A stretch of DNA of 64,000 nucleotides. Source: a virus. The position numbers were made by a program, and so were the translations under genes. Positions 42,801 through 49,581 of this stretch are shown here, piece after piece (the first letter of the stretch is position 1; every line of letters starts with the position of its first letter). Location: the IMG/VR virus record IMGVR_UViG_3300042503_000110, positions 1 through 64,000 of that record; one strand, given 5' to 3'. A model generated the notes under the pieces. That model ran no database searches and had not been told where the DNA came from. It saw only the letters and a program-made list of their open reading frames with translations.

Positions 42801-45800
42801 CAACAAAAAGAACGTACCAATCAAAGATGTAATCTGTGGCTACGAGCTAGTTAGGGGCAATCGTGTAGGTAATAAGTCTGTAGTAGCTAAAGGTCTTTTA
42901 TATGATGTAGGGGAGTTTGAAGATACTTCTGGGGACGGAGTTGCCAAAAAGTACTACTATTCTAATTATCCCTATAACGATTTGCGTGTAGATCCATTTT
43001 TGCGCATAGACTCTAAATGGTACAATGACAGTAGAGGACCGAGATTAGGTTGGCTAGGCATTCCGTTAGGAGGAAATGATTTAAACGACTCAATTGTACC
43101 AAGATTAAATGGATTTAAAACATACTCTGACAATGGTGGAAATAATAGATATACTTTTTACTCTCCAGACACTTCTTTCCAATATCCTAAGATTGGTACG
43201 GAACTAAAATTAGAGACCGTAGAATTTGGTAAAGTATTTGGGCACTTTGTTTCTGTACTTGAGCACCCAAGATATAGATTCTTAGATAAAGGGACATACT
43301 TTGACGCTGGGCTTTTAGCAGGTCTAACTTCGGTAGACCTTGAAGGAGATACACAAGTTGACGCTAGTGTTACAGGCGGGCTTAGAAATACAGTACGTCC
43401 TGGTATTCGTTACGATAGGATGTTGGTTAACGAGCAGATTATTTTGGATATAGTAGAGAAACTTATTCCATTTGTAAACTTTGCCTACCAATATAACTCT
43501 ATTGCAAACTACAATCAGTTTATTTCAATAGATCCTCAGCGTACTTTAAGTCATCGTGGACAGTCTAGAAGATTTATTGAGTTAGGGTATTATGCAAATG
43601 AACGTATAGTTCAAGTATTTGATGATGCTCCTTTACACAATAGACTTAGAGAAACTTCAGTTTATCTTAAACTAAAAGATTTCTTACCTCAACACGAATC
43701 TCAAATCTTTGATGACAGTCGTTACTTAGCATCTGAGCACAGAGGTGCGCCTACTGACCTAAACGAAGACAAGAAAACTAGAGCATACTATGCCTCAGTT
43801 AAAAGACAATTCCCTAATCAGTACGGAGTAGTCGAGAATCTTAAGTACGTATCTACTGGATACAAGCAAGATGTTATCTTAGACATAAACGGAGAAGCGA
43901 CTGTAGAGTACAAATACTATCCTGCATTTGGTGGAGATACTTATATTACTCCATTTGCTTTAAAACGTAAACACTCGTTCTTTACTCGTAACTTGGTAAA
44001 CCTTCCAGCCAAAGTAGATGAGGTTCCTTTTGACTACTGGTTATTCCCTAACATGGCATATCCAACTTACTTTATAGGAACGTCTACTGAAGCTGCGGAC
44101 ATTACTGCAGTTGATTTTGCTACTGCAGCTGGTGTAATTATTCTTGGAATAACTGGAATTACTTTAGGTGCAAGTTTAACAGGTGCGGTAGCAGTAGTAG
44201 CATTAGTTGCAAGTAATGCACTAATTTTAACAGGAATTAATGCTTTGTGGTCAAAGTTTGTAAAGAAAACTGCACTAGACAAAAACCAACAGCATCGTTA
44301 CTATAAAGATGGTATCTTCTACACAGCTTCTTACGGTATTCCTATTTTCTTTGTAGAGTCAGATGTTAACGTACACTTCCGTCACGGAAGAGATATGGAC
44401 AAAGAAAACTTCTACCCTAACGTAGGTGGAGGTGTGCCTGATGAGTGGTTACAAGAAGCTACTGTACCAATTAAGTTTGATAACTTCTATCATTACAACG
44501 CGACTTACTCTGCACAGAATCAATCTCCTAACTTCCCTTACAAATTAAAGTACCCTAATCTTGAGTGTATTATTAATCATCAGAACAGAGTAATCTACTC
44601 TGACCAAGCAAGTGATTCTAATCTTACTTCAGATAAGTGGTTAGCTTTCCGCCCAGGTAACTTCTATGACTTCCCTAAACAAGGTGGTCGTTTGATTGAC
44701 TTGAACGCAGGGGAGAGTGAAAGAGTATATGCTAGGTTTGAAAATACCACAAAGGTTTACAATGCACGTATTGTCCTTAGCTCTACTTCTCCTTACCAGT
44801 TAGAGATAGGTAACGCAGATATGTTTAAACAGAAACCTGTAGACTTATCAGCAACTGACTTGGGCTATATTGGATCGCAGCACAAAGCGTACATACGTTG
44901 TGAGTACGGAACCTTCTGGGTAGACGCTAAACGTGGTCACGTATACCAAATCACAGGTGGAGGATTTAACGAGATTAAATCTGAACTTAACTACAATTGG
45001 TTCAAAGAAAATCTTCCTTTCCAAATCTTAAAAGATTTCCCTGAAGCAGATGTAGACAGTCCTTCTTTAGGTATTGGTATTGTAATGGGCTGGGACGAGA
45101 GATTTGAGCGTGTCTTTATCACTAAACTAGATTATAGAGTAAGACCTCAATATCTTCAAGGACCTGCTAAGATTGAATACATCACCGACAGATTAGATGC
45201 CGATTACAAGTACTATGTGTTGAACGATAATGGAGTTAAGACTAGAGTAGACTTTAGCAATAAACTATACTTTGAGAATAAGTCGTGGACTGTAGCCTAC
45301 AGCCCTAAGATGAAAAACTTTATCTCATTCTACTCATTCTTACCGAACTTCTTTATTTCCCAACTAGGTAACTTCCAGACTATCATCACTACTCCTGCAG
45401 GTTCTTCTTTGTGGAATCATAACTTAAGTCCATACTTGTATCAGACTTATTATGGCAAACTATATCCTTACATCATAGAGTACTTAGTAAATACTATTCC
45501 GATGAATGGTAGCGTCACAAGTGTTTCTATGATTCTAGATATCCAAGAGTACTTCTCTAAATACGAGTACTACTCATTAGGAACTACTAACAACAAGAAT
45601 ACTGCAAACTTCACAAAAGCGATTATCTATAACAGAGAGCAGTCGTCAGGTATTATCAGCTTAGTTCCTGAGATTTACGGCAACACTCGTCAAAAGGTTT
45701 TGTATCCAAGAATGACAACTAACGGTATTGAAACTCTTTTATCTAGAAGAGAAAACAAATACACGTTTAATGGCTTCTGGAACATAGCCGCACAAGCGAA

Positions 45801-46020
45801 TGGTCAACCTCTTTGGACTACTAAGTGGGATGATTTACAGAACAACTACTTTATAGATAAACTACCAAACACAAAAGCTATTAGAAATTTAAGTATTGCT
45901 TATCAGAAAAATAAGATAAAGTCTGACTTTACGAAAGTTAGATTAATACAAGATAAGTATAATAGATATAAATTTGTGAATAATCTACAAATAACACAAC
46001 TAAATAACACTACCTTATAA
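39844..46020 (+). CDS. Giant tail protein (crAss-like 'stump/muzzle')
   Basis: A 2,058-residue protein starting MENKINQNLIGLNLDAITWQ. The opening with repeated beta strands (VIEQSK-like, ILFLTHPDGRSRIGQI) and an early Cys-rich segment (ITEKDCGCKEG) matches crAss-like stump/muzzle proteins. Residues about 162-375 look like an inserted PA14-like carbohydrate-binding beta domain (YYFAIAADNAFRAKLDGVTI). A second Cys-rich part follows (CCKYEDIVVDDCQDICPDSC). Near residues 1418-1470 there is a long hydrophobic stretch (AAGVIILGITGITLGASL, then VVALVASNALILTGI) that could insert into a host membrane. It probably forms the tail barrel through which DNA and cargo proteins pass. Confidence 0.75.
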   Translation: MENKINQNLIGLNLDAITWQVKENQITWALNANIQAHDGDSITYTNEPGNTPCYSFTEGQLAGFKVVGFTNIVEQSKVILFLTHPDGRSRIGQITSINDSCLDIEITEKDCGCKEGTVITEGVVVSNLPNVEIIPTCPDGYYYDPADQLCKRIQYAQPEIQKETFVLTATNNSAFGFMNPVLYDEGWNSRGWGGNGSFNNGITRLTLPWWRFNGTPGNPGRINEIAVRISSGSVVNTWLSFTTTLCVAEEKVYYFAIAADNAFRAKLDGVTILDPTLSSLYDISGLEDQWRTNVFGSPTAVNADRIGYGMLHIYPLRLTAGNHILQLEYVDYGTPQMIAAEIYDNTHAEIIAATSIGDLDLIWTTDNQTQVESITAIDCPDGYTLGADEDCNLSCVLKIESEPTYVQSAPSCCKYEDIVVDDCQDICPDSCYEYVVGFIPNNATVVVDGVTTVIPDPVSSIEKTFSYVDCLGNPVSNFILGDNKRFTARKGTLELNHKRLIIFQETKVIDPATPTFSKDNCCLKFDIAFPINAEYRIDECETKIYYVGRNIPPRYFSIEYPYGRDSCGNSRDCIKDSCEDSKLFPDFCIPEVHATSVDSNGQLKAGVYSFAIAYADEQGIELTDYCDLTNPIPVFERSITEQTEYVTSKSISVQVQHKTRIFEYFNLVVAENVNTVTNYHLVGTYRVNQYTDQDTLTYTGDFKSTFSSIVPLIRSPHYETANIIEKQNDILMIADLEEFPKFNFQPFASKLNLFWETVEMPADNDLDYSSPEVAYFFRTYQRDEVYAFGIKFRLKNGKYTDVFHIPGRRPDSNDLELESSATNKDVFVAETDCLIPDSSPRWKVYNTAGFGGSVLKDPDLANDIEKQYNCAITVHERGQFAYWESIDVYPCYDEIWEQSTDPNAPYFNPDALAGKPIRHHKFPDSAISHIHGNKRLTTELFNDQIGNESTSVLYPVGVRLNEELIVALLNEKLPNGQYKHTVFDPINKKNVPIKDVICGYELVRGNRVGNKSVVAKGLLYDVGEFEDTSGDGVAKKYYYSNYPYNDLRVDPFLRIDSKWYNDSRGPRLGWLGIPLGGNDLNDSIVPRLNGFKTYSDNGGNNRYTFYSPDTSFQYPKIGTELKLETVEFGKVFGHFVSVLEHPRYRFLDKGTYFDAGLLAGLTSVDLEGDTQVDASVTGGLRNTVRPGIRYDRMLVNEQIILDIVEKLIPFVNFAYQYNSIANYNQFISIDPQRTLSHRGQSRRFIELGYYANERIVQVFDDAPLHNRLRETSVYLKLKDFLPQHESQIFDDSRYLASEHRGAPTDLNEDKKTRAYYASVKRQFPNQYGVVENLKYVSTGYKQDVILDINGEATVEYKYYPAFGGDTYITPFALKRKHSFFTRNLVNLPAKVDEVPFDYWLFPNMAYPTYFIGTSTEAADITAVDFATAAGVIILGITGITLGASLTGAVAVVALVASNALILTGINALWSKFVKKTALDKNQQHRYYKDGIFYTASYGIPIFFVESDVNVHFRHGRDMDKENFYPNVGGGVPDEWLQEATVPIKFDNFYHYNATYSAQNQSPNFPYKLKYPNLECIINHQNRVIYSDQASDSNLTSDKWLAFRPGNFYDFPKQGGRLIDLNAGESERVYARFENTTKVYNARIVLSSTSPYQLEIGNADMFKQKPVDLSATDLGYIGSQHKAYIRCEYGTFWVDAKRGHVYQITGGGFNEIKSELNYNWFKENLPFQILKDFPEADVDSPSLGIGIVMGWDERFERVFITKLDYRVRPQYLQGPAKIEYITDRLDADYKYYVLNDNGVKTRVDFSNKLYFENKSWTVAYSPKMKNFISFYSFLPNFFISQLGNFQTIITTPAGSSLWNHNLSPYLYQTYYGKLYPYIIEYLVNTIPMNGSVTSVSMILDIQEYFSKYEYYSLGTTNNKNTANFTKAIIYNREQSSGIISLVPEIYGNTRQKVLYPRMTTNGIETLLSRRENKYTFNGFWNIAAQANGQPLWTTKWDDLQNNYFIDKLPNTKAIRNLSIAYQKNKIKSDFTKVRLIQDKYNRYKFVNNLQITQLNNTTL

Positions 46021-46028
46021 CTACCGCT

Positions 46029-46409
46029 ATGGCAGAAAAAGAAATTTTCACAACAGTCCGTCCTGAATTAGTAATAGGCCAACTGTTCCAGTCTAGAGAC
46101 ACAATCCACATTGCGCATCTTCAGACCGTAAGTTATGCAGAGCATAAAGCTTTGAATGAGTACTATGACTCTTTACTAAATTTAACCGATGGTTTACTAG
46201 AAACTTATTTCGGCACAATCGGAAAAAGAATTAATATCAAGATCCCTGCGTCTGAGTACGTAAATCCACAGCAGCATCTTAAGCAGTTAATGGACTACGT
46301 TAAAAAGCACAGAGGGGTTTTTGGTATTGAGAATACTCATCTCCAAAACATCGTTGACGAAATCTTAGCTTTAATTGCTAAGACTTTGTATTTATTAACC
46401 TTATCATAA
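46029..46409 (+). CDS. Small helical protein, DUF5856/ferritin-like type
   Basis: A 126-residue all-helical protein (MAEKEIFTTVRPELVIGQLF). The core 'AHLQTVSYAEHKALNEYYDS' followed by LLNLTDGLLETYFG and a C-terminal helix NIVDEILALIAKTLYLLTL is a pattern I recall in a small phage family (DUF5856), with a four-helix bundle look like Dps/ferritin proteins. Conserved His/Glu positions could bind metal, but function is not established. It stands between the tail giant and the virion lysin genes. Confidence 0.55.
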   Translation: MAEKEIFTTVRPELVIGQLFQSRDTIHIAHLQTVSYAEHKALNEYYDSLLNLTDGLLETYFGTIGKRINIKIPASEYVNPQQHLKQLMDYVKKHRGVFGIENTHLQNIVDEILALIAKTLYLLTLS

Positions 46410-46419
46410 AATCACGACA

Positions 46420-47310
46420 ATGAATAACTTGTATAAAAACTACATGATGAAGAAGGGTGGGCAGTGGATTCAAGCTGCTATTAAAAAACCTGGTGCATTA
46501 ACTAAGCAAGCAAAAGCTGCTGGTATGTCTGTTCCTGCTTTCAGAGAACAAGTATTAGCTAATAAAGAAGATTACTCTGGCACTACAGTACGTAGAGCTA
46601 ATCTAGCTAAAACTTTATCTAAAATGAAAAAGGGACAAGGCGGTATGGAATTTAAAGATCCAATGGGTCCTGACCGTATGATGGGTGAGGCAGAGATGGT
46701 AGACAATAATTCTTTGACAGGAAGCGAGTTTGAAGTAGCTCCTTCTATTCAAGCCCTTGACCCTAATTTAGATTTTGCACGTCAAGATATTGCTAGCCTA
46801 GAAAAACAAGCAGAACGTGATAACGTAAAAACTTATCAAAGAATGCTTAATCAGAAGTATGGGGCTGGCTTATCAGAAGATGGTGCATGGGGTCCTAAAA
46901 CTCAAGCTGCTTATGAGAAGTTTATTATGGCTAAGAAAGCCGCTCCTGCAAGTAAAGAGCCTAACCCAATGACTAAGAATCCTGAAAGAGACTTACCTAA
47001 TTTTGAGAGAATGTCTCCAATAGAGATTAAAGCTAAGAAGAAGGCTGAACCTATGACTTTATTGCCTAAGCGTCCTATTCCTCAGATTCAACCTACAATG
47101 AGTAACTTTATGAACAGCCCTGCTGCTAAATTTAACTCTCGTAGTTATTCTGACAATACCAGAGTAGCACCTGCCGCTAGACCAATGACTCGTACTGCGC
47201 CTGCTGCTAAACCTGCAAATCGTTTTGACCGAACCACAATAGGACCAACTCCTAGCGGATACCGTTCTGTATTGTACGATCAGTTTCTACAAAGAAACAA
47301 ATTAAAGTAA
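46420..47310 (+). CDS. Virion cargo protein with peptidoglycan-binding domain
   Basis: A 296-residue protein. The N-terminal module (GQWIQAAIKKPGALTKQAKA, then TTVRRANLAKTLSKMKKG) is a basic segment found in packaged phage proteins. Residues about 135-170 are a PG_binding_1-type repeat (TYQRMLNQKYGAGLSEDG, then WGPKTQAAYEKF). The remaining part is Pro/Ala/Arg-rich and probably flexible. It contains GG motifs (KKGGQW, GQGGMEF) like its neighbours. It probably travels in the virion and contacts host cell wall during entry, together with the lytic protein encoded four bases downstream. Confidence 0.65.
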   Translation: MNNLYKNYMMKKGGQWIQAAIKKPGALTKQAKAAGMSVPAFREQVLANKEDYSGTTVRRANLAKTLSKMKKGQGGMEFKDPMGPDRMMGEAEMVDNNSLTGSEFEVAPSIQALDPNLDFARQDIASLEKQAERDNVKTYQRMLNQKYGAGLSEDGAWGPKTQAAYEKFIMAKKAAPASKEPNPMTKNPERDLPNFERMSPIEIKAKKKAEPMTLLPKRPIPQIQPTMSNFMNSPAAKFNSRSYSDNTRVAPAARPMTRTAPAAKPANRFDRTTIGPTPSGYRSVLYDQFLQRNKLK

Positions 47311-47313
47311 TCT

Positions 47314-48843
47314 ATGGAAATTAAAGCCTTATATAAAAAGTTCTTAAAGCACAAAGGAATCTCTGCGCCTAAAAATAAAGTGCAGAGTAAAAAACCTATC
47401 ACCGTAAGTAATGTAGGATTGTGGGACAAAAGCAAAAAGAAAGTTATTGTTCCTTCTAACAGAATTACTATGAAAGGTCCCAAGGGCGAACAAGACTTTT
47501 TTAAAAGGCCTGTATTAGCTACTGGGTTGCAGTCAGGTAAACAAGTCTTGATGCAACCTGGTGGCGAATACTATTTTCCAGAAGATAAGCAGGTGTTTGA
47601 AAAGCGCATGCAGGGTGGTGGAACAGTTCAGACTAATATGCTTCAGCCTATTAAGAAAGACGAAGAGTCTCTTCCTGTTATTCTAGATTCTTTATTCTCT
47701 CAGTTTCAAAAAACCAAGCAAGAGTTTGGCGTAGAACCTGAAGAGCCTGAGACACCTTCTTTACAAACAGGAGGACACGTTATTCAGCCTGGAGAAACAT
47801 TTTTTGGTATAGCTAATAAGTATAATTTAACTAAAGAGGATTTAATAGATGCCAATCCTGACGTAGATATAAATACTATTCAAATAGGCCAAAGTCTTAA
47901 AATTCCTGTAATAGAATCTGTAGGACAAGTAGAGATAAATGCTGCTGCTGCAAAAACTCCTACAAAATGGTTTGATTATGTTAACCCAATGAACTGGGGA
48001 GCACCGAATTATGATGATGCTGGAAACTTTAGACAAGCTTTTAGAAAAGCTAGAATTGAAGGAGAAAATGATTTTATGTGGTATGGAGATAGATATTCTT
48101 CTGACTTAGCTAATCTAGAAAATAAAAGACAAGAGCTAGTAAAAGATATTGCAGAAGAAACTGAAACTTTAGAGCCTATTAAAACTAATAGACGTAAAGT
48201 TAATGAACAACTCCCCACATCTACTGGAATTAACAACGACATTCTTTTACGCCAAGCATACAAAGAATCTACCTTTGATCCCAAAGCTCAGTCATCTGCA
48301 GGCTATATGGGATTGGCTCAGATTGGTGACGAAGTTATTAAAGATTATAAAAAGGCTACAGGTGTTCAGAGTGTAGATGCTTATGATCCAGAACAAAACG
48401 CTGCTGTACAAAGATGGGCAATGAATCAAATTTATAACTCTGATTTTGTTAATAAAAAAAATCAGTCAGATGAGGTTCGATTAGCTAAAACATTGGCAAG
48501 TTACAATTGGGGTAAAGGAAATGTTAGAAATTATTTAAAAAGACAAAAAGCAAAAGGAGTTGATATTTACAATTCATTAGATTGGTTAGAAGAACTTCCA
48601 CAAGAAACAAGGGACTATGTACATAAAATACAATTAAGAGATGTTCCTGAGTTTGATATACAGTTTAACCAAGCTATAAAGAATAAAAAATATTCTCCTT
48701 ACGTAGAATTATATCAGAATAAGGCAAACGGAGGAATTATTAATACATTCCAAATGGGCGGCATGTCTATACCAGGAGTTAACGGGACTGTAATAGCCAA
48801 TACTAATGCTCCATCTCTTTACAAAAAATATAAACGTAAATGA
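47314..48843 (+). CDS. Virion-associated lysin: LysM + lytic transglycosylase-like
   Basis: A 509-residue protein. Residues about 155-195 are a LysM domain (VIQPGETFFGIANKYNLTK, then IQIGQSLKIP). Residues about 310-400 are an SLT/lysozyme-like domain: LLRQAYKESTFDPKAQSSA, GYMGLAQIGDEV, NAAVQRWAMNQIYN, LASYNWGKGN, where the Glu of KESTF is the likely catalytic acid. Such enzymes open peptidoglycan locally for DNA entry. Several GG motifs flank the domains (RMQGGGTVQ, LQTGGHVIQ, NGGIINTFQMGGMSIPG). It overlaps the next gene by four bases. Confidence 0.8.
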   Translation: MEIKALYKKFLKHKGISAPKNKVQSKKPITVSNVGLWDKSKKKVIVPSNRITMKGPKGEQDFFKRPVLATGLQSGKQVLMQPGGEYYFPEDKQVFEKRMQGGGTVQTNMLQPIKKDEESLPVILDSLFSQFQKTKQEFGVEPEEPETPSLQTGGHVIQPGETFFGIANKYNLTKEDLIDANPDVDINTIQIGQSLKIPVIESVGQVEINAAAAKTPTKWFDYVNPMNWGAPNYDDAGNFRQAFRKARIEGENDFMWYGDRYSSDLANLENKRQELVKDIAEETETLEPIKTNRRKVNEQLPTSTGINNDILLRQAYKESTFDPKAQSSAGYMGLAQIGDEVIKDYKKATGVQSVDAYDPEQNAAVQRWAMNQIYNSDFVNKKNQSDEVRLAKTLASYNWGKGNVRNYLKRQKAKGVDIYNSLDWLEELPQETRDYVHKIQLRDVPEFDIQFNQAIKNKKYSPYVELYQNKANGGIINTFQMGGMSIPGVNGTVIANTNAPSLYKKYKRK

Positions 48844-49310
48844 AACAAATGATAAAACGTAAAGACGGATCATACTCACAACGTGGCTTGTGGGATAACA
48901 TCCGCGCCAATCGTGGTTCAGGCAAAAAGCCTACTGCACAGATGCTTAAGCAAGAAAAGAAGATTAAAGCAGAGGAAAAGTCTAGCATGAAGTACGGAGG
49001 TCGTTTGTATAAATCTTATAAGCAAGGTGGTACTATTGCGCACACTACTAAAGGCCCTGGTGCAAACTACCGTCCTACTAAATCAGGAGCAGGGATGACT
49101 GCTAAAGGAGTAGCTGCATACAGAAGAGCAAATCCAGGTTCTAAACTACAAACAGCAGTAACAGGTAAAGTTAAACCAGGAAGTAAAGCTGCTAATCGTA
49201 GAAAATCATATTGTGCTCGTTCATTAGGACAGTTAAGACAGGCTTCTGCTAAAACTAAAAACGATCCTAACTCAAGAATACGTCAGGCAAGAAGGCGGTG
49301 GAAATGTTAA
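48840..49310 (+). CDS. Very basic packaged protein
   Basis: A 156-residue, highly basic protein (MKQMIKRKDGSYSQRGLWDN). It carries GG motifs (MKYGGRLYKSYKQGGTIAHT). The C-terminal half (MTAKGVAAYRRANPGSKLQT then SKAANRRKSYCARSLGQL and NDPNSRIRQARRRWKC) is a module widespread in phages, ending in a conserved W-x-C. It probably binds nucleic acid and is packaged, but its precise function is unknown. Confidence 0.7.
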   Translation: MKQMIKRKDGSYSQRGLWDNIRANRGSGKKPTAQMLKQEKKIKAEEKSSMKYGGRLYKSYKQGGTIAHTTKGPGANYRPTKSGAGMTAKGVAAYRRANPGSKLQTAVTGKVKPGSKAANRRKSYCARSLGQLRQASAKTKNDPNSRIRQARRRWKC

Positions 49311-49334
49311 TCATTAACTTTTAAAATTAATAAC

Positions 49335-49484
49335 ATGGCAACTAAATCAAAATCAACCAGCGTTTCTTCTTTATTTAAAGAGAAACCTAAAGTAAACAGA
49401 CCAGGCGTACACGCTAAAACAAAAGCTTCTAAGTTGAAGCAGAGCAAGAACTACAAGAAAAGTTACAGGGGGCAAGGGAAATAA
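49335..49484 (+). CDS. Tiny basic conserved protein
   Basis: A 49-residue protein (MATKSKSTSVSSLFKEKPKV). The run RPGVHAKTKASKLKQSKNYK, then KSYRGQG at the end, is a pattern I recall as a very small conserved gene in Bacteroidota phages. Its stop codon lies inside the terminator hairpin. Lys-rich, likely nucleic-acid binding or a virion component. Confidence 0.7.
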   Translation: MATKSKSTSVSSLFKEKPKVNRPGVHAKTKASKLKQSKNYKKSYRGQGK

Positions 49485-49501
49485 AATCCCTTGCTTTTTT
49501 T
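49472..49501 (+). terminator. Intrinsic terminator overlapping a gene end and a promoter
   Basis: GCAAGGGA (49472-49479), seven-base loop that includes the stop codon, TCCCTTGC (49487-49494), then seven Ts. The TTG of the right arm also serves as the -33 element of the next promoter. Confidence 0.9.
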
Positions 49502-49520
49502 GCTTTATAAAGTATATTTG
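49491..49520 (+). promoter_or_regulatory. Promoter for the cargo-protein operon
   Basis: TTG at 49491-49493, 19 bases, TATATTTG at 49513-49520. The start is at 49582, giving a leader of nearly 60 bases, much longer than at the other promoters here. The leader holds the palindrome GTTATAAC (49558-49565). Confidence 0.7.
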
Positions 49521-49581
49521 TAATTACCTATAATATAATGAGTTATTAACTTTTAATGTTATAACTATAAAAATTAATCCA

